From Jannaschia pohangensis (lineage in GTDB: Bacteria; Pseudomonadota; Alphaproteobacteria; Rhodobacterales; Rhodobacteraceae): a stretch of DNA of 64,000 nucleotides. Of this stretch, positions 52,615-61,909 are shown in pieces; within the stretch, counting starts at the first letter, position 1, and every line of letters begins with the position of its first letter. Location: assembly GCF_900113875.1 (NCBI RefSeq), contig NZ_FORA01000004.1, forward strand, positions 62,001 through 126,000, read 5' to 3'. Position numbers and translations under genes: made by a program. The notes below the pieces were generated by a model. The model had not been told where the DNA came from and did not search any database. It worked only from the letters and a program-made list of their open reading frames with translations.

Positions 52615-54062
52615 TGTTCATCCTTGAAGTCATCGGTCGGGTCATGACCCTGAACGAACTCGTCGTGCTGGTCATGTTCCTGAGCTTCATCTGGATGCTC
52701 TTCCGCGGTATCCCGGTGGCCTTCGCCCTTGTGGGCGTCTCTCTCATCTATGCGCTGTTTGCCGAGATTTTCCTCGATCCCTATCGGCGCATCTTCGAGG
52801 ACATCATCGAATTCGACCGGACGGGCATCGACTACACGCGCCTGTCGGTCCTCTCGAACCGATTGTTCGGGAACGTGGTGCAGAACCCCGTTCTCGTGGC
52901 GCTTCCGATGTTCATCTACATGGGCCTGATGCTGGACCAGTCCGGCGTGGCACAACGCATGATGCAGTCGATGCAGCGTCTCTTCGGCGGTCTGCGCGGG
53001 GGTCTTGCCCTGACGGTCCTGCTGATCGGGATCATCCTCGCCGCATCGACGGGCGTGATCGGGGCCTCCGTCACCTTGCTTGGCGTCATGGCGCTGCCGC
53101 AGATGATGAAACAGGGCTATTCCAAGCCGATCTCGACCGGCACCATCGCCGCGGCGGGCACGCTCGGCATCCTTATCCCGCCGTCGATCATGCTGGTCAT
53201 CATGTCGGATCAGCTGGCCATTTCCCTGGGTGATCTGTTCATGGGGGCCCTGTTCCCGGGTCTGATCCTGGGCGGTCTCTATATCCTGTTCATCGTCATC
53301 TACGGCTTCATCAAGCCCGACTCGATGCCCGCGCCGCCGGATGCGGGCAAGGTCGACTGGGACGTGATCAAGGACGTGCTGGTGGCGGTCGTGCCCCCGC
53401 TCTTCCTGATCCTGCTGGTGCTCGGGTCGATCTTCGCGGGCTTTGCCACACCGACCGAAGCTTCGGGCCTCGGGGCGTTCGGCGCGACGATCCTGGCGAT
53501 GCTGAACCGCAAGCTGGACTGGAAGGTCTTCCGGGAGGTGGCGCGGTCCACGCTGAACACGGCGGGCTATATCGTCGGCATCTTCCTTGCGGCCAATTTC
53601 TTTGCGCTGGTCCTGCGCCGGTATGGCGGTGACGAGATCGTGGAGCACCATGTCCTCGGCATCTTCGAGAACCCCTACATGATCGTGCTGTTCATCCTGT
53701 TCATCGTCTTCCTGCTCGGGTTCCTGCTCGACTGGATCGAGATCACGATCATCATCATGCCGCTCATGCTGCCCATCGTTGCGGCTCTGGAGCTTGCGGT
53801 GCCGGGCTTCGACGTGGTGCGCGACCCGCAGGTGGTCTGGTTCGCGATCCTGGTGGCGGTGACACTCCAGACCAGTTTCCTGACGCCACCGGTGGGATTC
53901 GCGCTCTTCTACCTCAAGGGGGTCTGCCCGCCGGACATCTCCCTCGGCCACATCTATCGCGGCGTCGTGCCCTTCGTGCTGTTGCAGCTGACGGGTCTGG
54001 CGATCGTGTTCCTGTTCCCGGCGCTTGTGACGTGGCTGCCATCGGTGGCCTACGGAAACTGA
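52614..54062 (+). CDS. dctM: TRAP transporter large permease (DctM)
   Basis: The transport subunit, Na+-coupled. The 482-residue protein has about 12-13 helices and the family blocks RGIPVAFALVGVSL, ALPMFIYMGLMLDQSG, LAASTGVIGASVTLLGVMALPQMMKQGY, ILIPPSIMLVIMSDQ, FATPTEASGLGAFG and FLTPPVGFALFYLKGV. TGATG overlap with dctQ gives coupled translation. A T-rich terminator follows at 54069. Substrate is probably a C4- or 2-oxo-carboxylate. Confidence 0.93.
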   Translation: MFILEVIGRVMTLNELVVLVMFLSFIWMLFRGIPVAFALVGVSLIYALFAEIFLDPYRRIFEDIIEFDRTGIDYTRLSVLSNRLFGNVVQNPVLVALPMFIYMGLMLDQSGVAQRMMQSMQRLFGGLRGGLALTVLLIGIILAASTGVIGASVTLLGVMALPQMMKQGYSKPISTGTIAAAGTLGILIPPSIMLVIMSDQLAISLGDLFMGALFPGLILGGLYILFIVIYGFIKPDSMPAPPDAGKVDWDVIKDVLVAVVPPLFLILLVLGSIFAGFATPTEASGLGAFGATILAMLNRKLDWKVFREVARSTLNTAGYIVGIFLAANFFALVLRRYGGDEIVEHHVLGIFENPYMIVLFILFIVFLLGFLLDWIEITIIIMPLMLPIVAALELAVPGFDVVRDPQVVWFAILVAVTLQTSFLTPPVGFALFYLKGVCPPDISLGHIYRGVVPFVLLQLTGLAIVFLFPALVTWLPSVAYGN

Positions 54063-54068
54063 CGACCA

Positions 54069-54100
54069 AAGGGCGCCCCACAGCGCCCTTTCTTTTTTTC
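54069..54100 (+). terminator. rho-independent terminator of the TRAP operon
   Basis: AAAGGGCGC (54069-54077), loop CCCACA, GCGCCCTTT (54084-54092) followed by CTTTTTTT: a 9-base stem with a seven-base T-run directly after dctM. Confidence 0.93.
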
Positions 54101-54184
54101 GGGGTCGGGTGACCTGCCGGGGTTCAATCCGGCGGGATGCGGTGCCATCTAACACCAAAGCAGTTCCCGCCCTCAGGAGGCCCC

Positions 54185-54721
54185 ATGTTCCGCACCGCGA
54201 TTGTCACCTTGTTCGCCGCATTTGCGGCTTTTCCGGCCACCGCCGACATGAAGGCGCTTGGGGATATTCATATCGAAGGCCCGATGCTGCGCGCCACACC
54301 GCCAAATGCACCCGTCGCGGGCGGCTTCGTGACAATCGTGAACCACGGGGAAACCGACGACACGCTTGTCTCGGCCAGCATCGAAGGCCCCCTCGCGGAG
54401 CGGGTCGAGTTGCACGAAATGACTATGAACGAGGGCGTCATGACCATGTCGGAGGTCGCGGGTGGCATCGCGATCCCGGCGGGCGAGACCGTGATCCTTG
54501 CCCCCGGCGGACTTCACCTCATGTTGATGGGCCTGACCGAACCGCTGACCGCAGGGGACACTCACCTTGTCACGCTGACCTTTGCCGAAGCTGGCGACGT
54601 GACCATCGGGTTTCCCGTCCTCACACTTGGCGAAATCCGCGCGAAAGCGGCGGAAGATGCCACGATGGACCATTCGGGCGAGGGGCACGGCGACGGCGGT
54701 CACATGAAGCATGGGAACTGA
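54185..54721 (+). CDS. periplasmic copper chaperone PCu(A)C
   Basis: A 178-residue exported protein: signal peptide (1-20), then the PCu(A)C fold with GPMLRATPPNAPVAGGF, the Cu(I) ligands in ELHEMTMNEGVMTM (His77, Met86/88) and GLHLMLMGL (His111, Met113), and a His-rich tail (about 160-178, DHSGEGHGDGGHMKHG). It delivers copper to the CuA site of cytochrome c oxidase together with SCO. CAGGAGG before the ATG. It is followed directly by the SCO gene. Confidence 0.92.
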   Translation: MFRTAIVTLFAAFAAFPATADMKALGDIHIEGPMLRATPPNAPVAGGFVTIVNHGETDDTLVSASIEGPLAERVELHEMTMNEGVMTMSEVAGGIAIPAGETVILAPGGLHLMLMGLTEPLTAGDTHLVTLTFAEAGDVTIGFPVLTLGEIRAKAAEDATMDHSGEGHGDGGHMKHGN

Positions 54722-55318
54722 ATGATGACCACACGCCTTGCCACGATCCTCGCCGGTCTTGTTGTCGCCGCGGTGGCCCTTGGGGCGGGTATCGCGCTGC
54801 GCCAGGTCTTTCAGGACCGCACCATCAGCCCGGTCGCCACGGAGCTTGGCGAACCCTTCAACCTTGTCGATCACAACGGCGCGCCGATCACCGAGGCGGC
54901 GTTCATCGGTCGCCCGTCGCTTCTGTTCTTCGGCTTCACCCATTGTCCCGAGGTCTGCCCGACCACGGTCTATGACATGGAGACATGGCTGACCGACATG
55001 GAGGTGCCCAAGGACGATCTGGGCGTCTTCTTCGTGACCATCGACCCCGAACGGGACACGCCGGACTTCCTCAAGGATTACCTCGAGCCGCAGTCCGACC
55101 GCATCCTCGGCATCACTGGTGAGCCGCAGGCCGTGCGCGAGATGGCCAAATCCTGGCGCGTCTATTTCCAGAGGCGCGAATTGGGCGAGGGCGACTACAC
55201 CATGGATCACTACGCCTCTGTCTTCGTCCTCAACGACGAGGGCGAAGTCGTCGACATCATCCCCTTCCAGGAAGCCCCCGAGATCGCCAAGGCCAAGATC
55301 GCCGCCGTTCTGGGTTAA
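54722..55318 (+). CDS. SCO family copper-delivery protein (SenC/Sco1)
   Basis: A 198-residue membrane-anchored thioredoxin-like protein: anchor helix (about 6-25), CPEVCP with Cys75 and Cys79, and the third ligand His163 in MDHYASVFVLN. SCO proteins metallate or reduce the CuA cysteines of cytochrome c oxidase. The start abuts the PCu(A)C stop (TGAATG), or begins at the second ATG one codon on. No oxidase genes are in the window. It is the last gene before the division cluster. Confidence 0.93.
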   Translation: MMTTRLATILAGLVVAAVALGAGIALRQVFQDRTISPVATELGEPFNLVDHNGAPITEAAFIGRPSLLFFGFTHCPEVCPTTVYDMETWLTDMEVPKDDLGVFFVTIDPERDTPDFLKDYLEPQSDRILGITGEPQAVREMAKSWRVYFQRRELGEGDYTMDHYASVFVLNDEGEVVDIIPFQEAPEIAKAKIAAVLG

Positions 55319-55508
55319 AGCGCTCCGTTCGCACCGACTTACCGAGTGCGGTTGGCGTGGATTGCCTGGCGTGCCAATCCGGCGACCCATGGGGTCGATC
55401 CTGACCTTGCCTGCGCCAAGAGGCTAGCGTCACGCGAATCACTGCGCTACACTACCTGCACTTAGACCCGGAAAACCGGGCAGGGCAGTTGATGTTACAG
55501 GCGGATCA

Positions 55509-56678
55509 ATGACAGAAATCGCGCATGGCGCGGTCGTCGTCCTACCGGGCGAGGCCATTATCTCACGTTGGTGGCGGACCCTGGACAAGGGCGTGGTCGG
55601 CGCCTTGGTCCTGCTCTTCGCGGTTGGCCTGCTGCTCGGCTTCGCGGCCTCGGTTCCGCTTGCCGAACGCAATGGCCTGCCGGCGTTCTACTATGTGTAT
55701 CGTCAGGCGATCTTCGGGGCGATGGCCTTCGTGGTGATGATCGTCGTGTCGATGATGTCGCCACATATGGTTCGCCGCCTCGGGGTGATCGGATTCTTCT
55801 TGGCGGCCATCGCGTTGATGATGCTGCCCATTCTGGGAACCGACTTCGGCAAGGGGGCGACCCGTTGGTATTCGCTCGGCTTTGCATCGTTTCAGCCGTC
55901 GGAATTCCTCAAGCCCGTCTTCATCATCATGACGGCCTGGCTCATGGCCTCGGCCGCAGAACCCAACGGGCCGCCGGGAAAGACCATCAGTTTCGTCATC
56001 CTGGGCATCGTGGTGGCGTTTCTGGCGCTTCAGCCGGACTTCGGTCAGGCGATGCTGACCATCGTGGCCTGGTCGGCGGTCTATTTCGTTGCGGGCGCGC
56101 CCATCGTGCTGTTGACGGCCGTGGTCGCCGCCGTGGGCCTCGTGGGATTGGCCGCCTACAACAACTCGGAACATTTCGCCCGCCGTATCGACGGCTTCCT
56201 CAGCCCCGATGTCGATCCGCGCACCCAGATGGGCTATGCCATCGACGCCATCCGCGAAGGCGGCTTCTTCGGCACCGGCGTGAACGAGGGTCGGGTCAAA
56301 TGGATCCTGCCGGATGCCCATACCGACTTCATCATCGCCGTTGCCGCCGAGGAATACGGGCTCATCATGGTGCTTTTCATCGTCGCGCTCTTTGCCTTCA
56401 TCACGGCCCGGTGCCTGCTGCGTCTGTGCGTCGAGCGGGATCCGTTCATCCGGCTTGCCGGCACCGGTCTGACCGTGCTGCTGGCCAGTCAGGCGTTCAT
56501 CAACCTTGGCGTGGCGGTTCGGCTGCTTCCCGCCAAAGGGATGACCTTGCCCTTCGTGAGCTATGGCGGATCGTCGCTGATCGCTATGGGGCTGCTGATG
56601 GGGATGCTCCTGTGCTTCACCCGCACCCGCCCGCAGGCCGAGATCGCCGATCACCTGCTCTCCAACGGTTATCGCTGA
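55509..56678 (+). CDS. ftsW: septal peptidoglycan glycosyltransferase FtsW
   Basis: FtsW polymerises lipid II at the septum with FtsI. The 389-residue SEDS protein has ten helices: LDKGVVGALVLLFAVGLLLGFAAS at the start, KGATRWYSLGFASFQPSEFLKPVFII (SEDS catalytic loop), QPDFGQAMLT, YAIDAIREGGFFGTGVNEG, FIIAVAAEEYG and PFVSYGGSSLIAMG. GGCGGATCA precedes the ATG. A gap of 190 bases separates it from the SCO gene; murD/mraY, often upstream, are not here. Confidence 0.95.
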   Translation: MTEIAHGAVVVLPGEAIISRWWRTLDKGVVGALVLLFAVGLLLGFAASVPLAERNGLPAFYYVYRQAIFGAMAFVVMIVVSMMSPHMVRRLGVIGFFLAAIALMMLPILGTDFGKGATRWYSLGFASFQPSEFLKPVFIIMTAWLMASAAEPNGPPGKTISFVILGIVVAFLALQPDFGQAMLTIVAWSAVYFVAGAPIVLLTAVVAAVGLVGLAAYNNSEHFARRIDGFLSPDVDPRTQMGYAIDAIREGGFFGTGVNEGRVKWILPDAHTDFIIAVAAEEYGLIMVLFIVALFAFITARCLLRLCVERDPFIRLAGTGLTVLLASQAFINLGVAVRLLPAKGMTLPFVSYGGSSLIAMGLLMGMLLCFTRTRPQAEIADHLLSNGYR

Positions 56679-56687
56679 GGTCACGCC

Positions 56688-57782
56688 ATGTCCGCCCCCC
56701 TGATCGTCATCGCCGCCGGCGGCACCGGGGGGCACATGTTCCCGGCGCAATCGCTGGCCGAGGAGATGCTGGCCCGGGGGTGGCGCGTCAAACTGTCGAC
56801 AGATGACCGGGGTGCACGCTATTCGGGCGGCTTTCCCGACGATGTGGAAGTCGAGGTTCTGCCCTCCGCCACCTTTGCGCGCGGTGGTCTGGGCGCCAAG
56901 ATCGGCGTGCCGTTCAAACTGGCCGGTGGCGTGATGCGCGCGATGAAGGCGTTCCGAAAGGACCGCCCCGCCGTCGTCGCGGGCTTCGGCGGCTATCCCG
57001 CCATTCCTGCCATGGCGGCGGCGGTCATGCTCAAGCTGCCCCGGCTGATCCACGAACAGAACGGCGTCCTGGGCCGCGTCAATCAGGTCTTCGCAACCCG
57101 CGTCGACGCCTTCGCCTGCGGGACATGGCCCACGGCCCTGCCGAAGGGGGTCGTGGGGGTGCATACGGGCAACCCCGTGCGCGCCGCCATTCTGGGCCGC
57201 GCCGAAAGCCCCTACATCGTGCCCGGCGACTATCCCATGTCGATCCTCGTCATCGGTGGCAGTCAGGGCGCGCGCATTCTGTCTGACATGGTCCCGGAGG
57301 CGCTGGCCAATCTTCCCGAAGAGATGGCCCGCCACTTGCGGGTGGCACAGCAGGCCCGCCCCGAAGACCTGGAACGCGTGCGGCGCTACTACGCCACCGC
57401 CGGGGTCGACGCCGAGGTGGAGCCCTTCTTCGATGACGTCGCCAATCGCATGGCCGACGCGCAGCTGGTGATCTGCCGGGCCGGGGCCTCGACCATCGCG
57501 GACCTGAGCGTGATCGGACGCCCCGCGATCCTGATCCCCTATGCCGTCGCGGCGGGCGACCATCAGACGGCCAATGCACGCGGCCTGACCGAAGCCGGGG
57601 CCGCGATCCTGACCCCCGAAAGCAAACTCACCCCGGCCTCTCTGGCCGAACAGATCGAACTTATCCTGTCCAACCCCGGTGGCGCGCTTCAGATGCACCG
57701 CGCGGCCCTTGCCGTCGCCGTGCCCGATGCCGCCCAACGATTGGCCGACCTGGCCGAAACCATCGCGAGCGCAAAGACATGA
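56688..57782 (+). CDS. murG: UDP-GlcNAc:lipid I GlcNAc transferase
   Basis: MurG makes lipid II on the inner face of the membrane. The 364-residue GT28 enzyme has [19 protein letters not shown] at the N-terminus, [38 protein letters not shown] and [35 protein letters not shown] (UDP-GlcNAc site). Nine bases after ftsW and overlapping murC by four (ATGA). Confidence 0.97.
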   Translation: MSAPLIVIAAGGTGGHMFPAQSLAEEMLARGWRVKLSTDDRGARYSGGFPDDVEVEVLPSATFARGGLGAKIGVPFKLAGGVMRAMKAFRKDRPAVVAGFGGYPAIPAMAAAVMLKLPRLIHEQNGVLGRVNQVFATRVDAFACGTWPTALPKGVVGVHTGNPVRAAILGRAESPYIVPGDYPMSILVIGGSQGARILSDMVPEALANLPEEMARHLRVAQQARPEDLERVRRYYATAGVDAEVEPFFDDVANRMADAQLVICRAGASTIADLSVIGRPAILIPYAVAAGDHQTANARGLTEAGAAILTPESKLTPASLAEQIELILSNPGGALQMHRAALAVAVPDAAQRLADLAETIASAKT

Positions 57783-59188
57783 ATGCCACCAAACTCCCCA
57801 CCCAGATGGGCCCCATCCATTTCGTCGGCATCGGCGGCATCGGCATGTCGGGCATCGCCGAAGTGCTGCTGAGCCACGGCTACAACGTGCAGGGGTCGGA
57901 TGCGAAAACGTCCAAGATCACCGACCGCCTGGCCCGCCTTGGCGCGCGCATTTTCGAAGGTCAGGCCGCCGACAACCTGGAGGGCGCCGAAGTCATCGTG
58001 ATCTCTTCGGCGATCAAGCCGGGCAACCCCGAACTCGACGCCGCGCGGGCCCAGGGCCTGCCGGTGGTGCGCCGGGCCGAGATGTTGGCCGAACTGATGC
58101 GGATGAAATCGAACATCGCCGTCGCGGGCACCCACGGCAAGACCACGACGACGACCATGGTGGCGGCCCTTCTGGATCAGGGCGGCATCGACCCCACGGT
58201 CATCAACGGCGGCATCATCCACGCCTATGGCTCCAACGCGCGCATGGGGCAGGGCGAATGGATGGTCGTCGAGGCGGACGAGAGCGACGGCACCTTCAAC
58301 CGCCTGCCCGCCACCATCGCCATCGTCACCAACATCGACCCCGAGCATATGGAGCATTGGGGCACGATCGAAAACCTGCGCCAGGGCTTCACCGATTTCG
58401 TGTCGAACATTCCGTTCTACGGGCTGGCCGTCTGCTGCACCGACCACCCCGAGGTGCGCGCCCTTGTGGGCCGCGTGACCGACCGTCGGGTCTTGACCTT
58501 CGGCTTCAACGCCCAGGCTGACGTGCGCGCCATCAACCTGCGCTACGAACGCGGGGTCGCCCATTTCGACATCCAGCTTCAGGCCGAGGACGCGGTGATC
58601 GAGGATTGCGCCCTGCCCATGCCGGGCGACCACAACGTGTCGAACGCGCTTTCTGCCGTGGCCGTCGCGCGCGAACTCGGCGTGCCGAAGTCGGTCATCC
58701 GCGAGGCGCTCGCGGCCTTTGGGGGCGTCAACCGTCGGTTTACCCGCGTGGGCGAATGGCGCGGCGTGCCGATCATCGACGACTACGGCCACCACCCGGT
58801 CGAGATTGCCGCCGTCCTGCGGGCCGCGCGCCAATCCATCGGCGACACGGGCCGCGTCATCGCCATCCACCAGCCGCACCGCTATTCGCGCCTCTCGAGC
58901 CTGTTCGACGACTTCTGCGGCTGCTTCAACGACGCCGATGTCGTGGGCATCGCCGATGTCTTCGCCGCCGGGGAAGAGCCGATTGCCGGCGCCGAGCGCG
59001 ACGACCTGGTCGCGGGCCTGATCCGCACCGGCCACCGCCACGCCCGCGCCGTGACCGGCGAAGACGATCTGGAGCGGCTTGTGCGCGAACAGGCGCGCGA
59101 AGGCGACATCGTGGTCTGCCTCGGCGCCGGCACCATCTCGGCCTGGGCCAACGGCCTGCCCGAACGGCTGAACGGCAAGGCCGCCTGA
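57779..59188 (+). CDS. murC: UDP-N-acetylmuramate--L-alanine ligase
   Basis: MurC adds L-Ala to UDP-MurNAc. The 469-residue ligase has [18 protein letters not shown] (UDP site), [16 protein letters not shown] (P-loop), [38 protein letters not shown] and [10 protein letters not shown], with the C-terminal domain to residue 469. ATGA overlap with murG. Length is normal. Confidence 0.97.
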   Translation: MNATKLPTQMGPIHFVGIGGIGMSGIAEVLLSHGYNVQGSDAKTSKITDRLARLGARIFEGQAADNLEGAEVIVISSAIKPGNPELDAARAQGLPVVRRAEMLAELMRMKSNIAVAGTHGKTTTTTMVAALLDQGGIDPTVINGGIIHAYGSNARMGQGEWMVVEADESDGTFNRLPATIAIVTNIDPEHMEHWGTIENLRQGFTDFVSNIPFYGLAVCCTDHPEVRALVGRVTDRRVLTFGFNAQADVRAINLRYERGVAHFDIQLQAEDAVIEDCALPMPGDHNVSNALSAVAVARELGVPKSVIREALAAFGGVNRRFTRVGEWRGVPIIDDYGHHPVEIAAVLRAARQSIGDTGRVIAIHQPHRYSRLSSLFDDFCGCFNDADVVGIADVFAAGEEPIAGAERDDLVAGLIRTGHRHARAVTGEDDLERLVREQAREGDIVVCLGAGTISAWANGLPERLNGKAA

Positions 59189-59224
59189 TCCTGTGACGGG
59201 TCGCGGCATCCCCGGAGCCCGCCC

Positions 59225-59467
59225 ATGGCCGTGATCGCCATGTGCCTCTGGGTTATCGTCGCCTGGGTCCTGATGCTGGTCCTGAGCGCCAAACAGAGCT
59301 GGCCCGCGGCCTATGTCCTCATCGCGTTCGGCGTCCCCATCGTGATCTGGCTCGGTCTATCCATGGGCGCGGTCTGGGCCATCGGCGGCGCAGTCACCAT
59401 GGGTTTGGTCCTCCGCTGGCCCCTGCGGTATTTCCTGCGCTGGCTGAAGGGGTTGGCCGGTCGGTAA
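59225..59467 (+). CDS. DUF2484 family membrane protein
   Basis: An 80-residue protein with two or three hydrophobic helices (about 2-20, 27-43, 45-60) and a basic end WLKGLAGR. It matches, by position and pattern (WVIVAWVLMLVLSAKQSWPAAYVLI), DUF2484, which in Rhodobacteraceae lies between murC and murB. Function unknown; likely an envelope or division accessory. CCCGGAGCC precedes the ATG. Confidence 0.78.
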   Translation: MAVIAMCLWVIVAWVLMLVLSAKQSWPAAYVLIAFGVPIVIWLGLSMGAVWAIGGAVTMGLVLRWPLRYFLRWLKGLAGR

Positions 59468-59505
59468 GTCTTGCCGCCCGGATTGGCGCGGGGCAGGGTG
59501 CGCGC

Positions 59506-60873
59506 ATGGTTGAGATTTCCGAGATTGTGGACCGCGACAGCCTGCAGGCTTGGCTGGAGGCTTTGCCGTCCGAGACGGAGGCGGAGAAGGCCGACTACAG
59601 GCGGATCGCGGTGACGATAGCCGTGCGCGCAGCGCTGCGGGTGATGCCGCTCTGGTGGCAAGCGGTTGCGCAGAATTTGCAGCTCCAGCGCAAGGGTTTG
59701 ACGCCGCTTTTCACTCTGCGCTGTCTTCTGATATCCTCAGTTTCGACGGTGCGACCAACCGGGGATATCAGTTCTGCCGCCTCCTCCGCCTTCGCCGCCG
59801 CCGACCCCGTCGGCGGCGCCGCCTTCCTCGTCGCCGGCTTAGTCCCCGCCCACGCGGTTGACGCCGCCGCCGCCGCCGCCCGCTCCGCCGACACCGCCGC
59901 AGCCCGCCGCTCCGCCGCCGCCGACACCGCCGCCGCCGCCCGCTCAGCCGCTGCCGCAAGCACCGCCGCCGCCCGCTCCGCCGCCGACGCCATTTGGCCG
60001 GTTTTGCGCGCCGACTGCGAAGCCCTCGTAGGCGGAGGAAAGATGGCGTCTCAGCCGCTTTGGCCCGACGAGGGCCCGCTCCGCCAAACCTGGCAAGACG
60101 TTCGGAACCATCTTGCCCAATCCGGCCAAACGGGGATCTGGGCCTTTTGGACAGACTGGTACGACTGCATCCTCGACCCCAAGGGGCAGGAGCCCAACTG
60201 GGACATGCTCGAAGAAATCGCGCTGATCCCCCCCGACACATGGGATGCAGGCCCCGACGTCGCCCTCCCGGTGATCAACGCGATTTGGGAGCGATACAAG
60301 AACCAGCTACCCTTTGATCTCGACACTGAACTTGAGCGACAGCCGAGGGCGACAAAGACGGAAATCCAGAGGGTCCAAACTGCCGTTGTCGAAAACCGAC
60401 AGTTGATCCCGCCGACAATCGATGCGCTCCAGCAATTCATCGTTTTGGAAATCGAGAGGTGGCAGCAGAATAACTTTCTGAATGCCGAGCAGCCTGATCT
60501 CTGCCGAAAACAAATCGCGACATATGTGACGATGAGCGAGGCACTGACGCGGATCAGCGCGCTCGTCCCGGAAGAGGGCGGTCCATCGGATGCGGATGCC
60601 GAAGAACTCGTCAGCCTTGGAAAGCTCTATCTGGAAAAGCTCAAGGCGCTTCCAAGGGATAAGGCAGATGAAGTCATCGAAAAGGTCTGGTCCACAGGCG
60701 GGAATGTGGTCGATCTCGGCCTCGTCGCCGGTTCCACCGCGCTGCTCTTCCAGATGGGTATCCCGGTGCAACATGGGGTCATCGTTGCTTCGCTCGCGTT
60801 CGCGCGGAAGAACGTTGCGCAGATGATTTCTGCCGCAAATGATTACTTGAAGACATCGGCGGGCGGCTCCTGA
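59506..60873 (+). CDS. uncharacterised alanine-repeat protein with C-terminal membrane segment
   Basis: A 455-residue protein of unknown function between DUF2484 and murB. Four parts: an N-terminal region (1-95) with SLQAWLEALP, AVRAALRVMPLWW and LRCLLISSVS; an Ala/Ser/Arg/Asp repeat (about 118-162, ARSADTAAA-like units) predicted helical; a middle region (163-265) with AIWPVLRADCEAL, PLWPDEGPLR, WAFWTDWYDCILDPKGQEPNWDMLEEIALIPPDTWDAGPDV; and a C-terminal helical part (270-455) ending in a hydrophobic helix (about 400-432, VVDLGLVAGSTALLFQMGIPVQ). From memory the repeat plus W-x-x-FWxDWY module recurs in uncharacterised alphaproteobacterial proteins. The second half uses less GC-rich codons than its neighbours, hinting at transfer. 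AGGGTG precedes the ATG. Confidence 0.7.
   Translation: MVEISEIVDRDSLQAWLEALPSETEAEKADYRRIAVTIAVRAALRVMPLWWQAVAQNLQLQRKGLTPLFTLRCLLISSVSTVRPTGDISSAASSAFAAADPVGGAAFLVAGLVPAHAVDAAAAAARSADTAAARRSAAADTAAAARSAAAASTAAARSAADAIWPVLRADCEALVGGGKMASQPLWPDEGPLRQTWQDVRNHLAQSGQTGIWAFWTDWYDCILDPKGQEPNWDMLEEIALIPPDTWDAGPDVALPVINAIWERYKNQLPFDLDTELERQPRATKTEIQRVQTAVVENRQLIPPTIDALQQFIVLEIERWQQNNFLNAEQPDLCRKQIATYVTMSEALTRISALVPEEGGPSDADAEELVSLGKLYLEKLKALPRDKADEVIEKVWSTGGNVVDLGLVAGSTALLFQMGIPVQHGVIVASLAFARKNVAQMISAANDYLKTSAGGS
59857..59991 (+). repeat. GCC-rich low-complexity repeat inside the unknown gene
   Basis: About 135 bases made mostly of GCC and CGC triplets with interspersed GAC/TCC, encoding the Ala/Arg/Ser/Asp stretch (residues 118-162). 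Units are imperfect, 7-10 codons each. Prone to length change by slippage; no spacer structure, so not a CRISPR. Confidence 0.75.
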
Positions 60874-60911
60874 CCCTTGCCCCACCCCCATTCCCCGCCT
60901 AACCAACCCCC

Positions 60912-61829
60912 ATGACCTATCCGAACGTCCGTGGCACCCTGACCGAAAACCGACCGCTTGCCGACCTCACCTGGTTGCGGGTCGGCGGGCCTGCGGATGC
61001 CTTGTTTCAGCCGGCGGACATGGACGACTTGCAGACGTTCCTGCGCGATCTCGACGCCAGGGTCGCGGTCTTCCCGATGGGGGTCGGGTCCAACCTGATC
61101 GTGCGGGACGGGGGGCTGCGGGCGGTGGTGATCCGTCTGGGCCGGGGCTTCAACGGGATCGAGATCGAGGGCGATCTGGTGCACGCGGGGGCCGCCGCCT
61201 TGGATGCCCATGTGGCGCGGCGTGCGGCGCAGGCGGGGCTTGACCTGACGTTCCTGCGCACCATTCCGGGGTCCATCGGAGGCGCCGTGCGGATGAACGC
61301 GGGGTGCTATGGCAGCTATACCGCCGACCATCTGGTCGAGGTTCAGGCGGTGACGCGCAGCGGGGAGGCGGTGACAATTCCGGCGGCCGATCTGAAGCTG
61401 GCCTACAGGTCCTCGGATCTGCCCCAAGGCCACGTCCTGACCCGCGCCACCTTTCGCGCGGGCAGGGGCGATCCCGCCGACCTCGAAGAGCGCATGGCCG
61501 CGCAGCTGGCCAAACGCGATGAGACGCAGCCCACCAAGGACCGCAGCGCGGGCAGCACCTTCCGCAACCCCGCCGGTTTCTCCTCGACCGGCAAGGCGGA
61601 CGACGTGCACGACCTGAAGGCCTGGAAGGTCATCGACGATGCGGGGATGCGGGGGGCGACGCTTGGCGGGGCGATAATGTCCCCGAAACACTCGAATTTC
61701 CTTGTCAATGCCGGGGGCGCCACGGCGGCCGATCTGGAAGGATTGGGCGAGGCCGTGCGGAAAAAGGTTTTCGACGCGAGTGGTTTGACGCTAGAATGGG
61801 AAATCATGCGGGTCGGTGACCCGGCGTGA
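60912..61829 (+). CDS. murB: UDP-N-acetylenolpyruvoylglucosamine reductase
   Basis: MurB reduces the enolpyruvyl group to make UDP-MurNAc, using FAD and NADPH. The 305-residue protein has [35 protein letters not shown] (FAD pyrophosphate site), [32 protein letters not shown] (proton-donor Ser), and [11 protein letters not shown]. It is 38 bases after the unknown gene and 80 before ddl. Confidence 0.96.
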   Translation: MTYPNVRGTLTENRPLADLTWLRVGGPADALFQPADMDDLQTFLRDLDARVAVFPMGVGSNLIVRDGGLRAVVIRLGRGFNGIEIEGDLVHAGAAALDAHVARRAAQAGLDLTFLRTIPGSIGGAVRMNAGCYGSYTADHLVEVQAVTRSGEAVTIPAADLKLAYRSSDLPQGHVLTRATFRAGRGDPADLEERMAAQLAKRDETQPTKDRSAGSTFRNPAGFSSTGKADDVHDLKAWKVIDDAGMRGATLGGAIMSPKHSNFLVNAGGATAADLEGLGEAVRKKVFDASGLTLEWEIMRVGDPA

Positions 61830-61909
61830 CCCGGAACGGCCCGTCAGAGGCCCGGGCATAAAAACAGGTCACGGTCAAAAGGCCGGGCCAGAGGCGCAGG
61901 ATATTGGGT

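Noticed and set aside
52578-54158. A 526-codon minus-strand frame opposite dctM, rich in Asp, His, Arg and Gln.
   Set aside because: It is the complement of a hydrophobic membrane-protein gene; complement of Leu/Ile/Val codons gives such runs of polar residues.
55352-55380. Inverted repeat GGATTG/CAATCC between the SCO gene and ftsW considered as terminator.
   Set aside because: Ten-base loop, six-base arms and no T-run; too weak to call.
55563-57737. A 724-codon minus-strand frame opposite ftsW and murG.
   Set aside because: Antisense to two certain genes, no recognisable domain, composition typical of a shadow.
59857-59991. Repetitive tract considered as a CRISPR or VNTR array.
   Set aside because: No spacers and no conserved repeat length; it is an in-frame alanine-coding low-complexity region.
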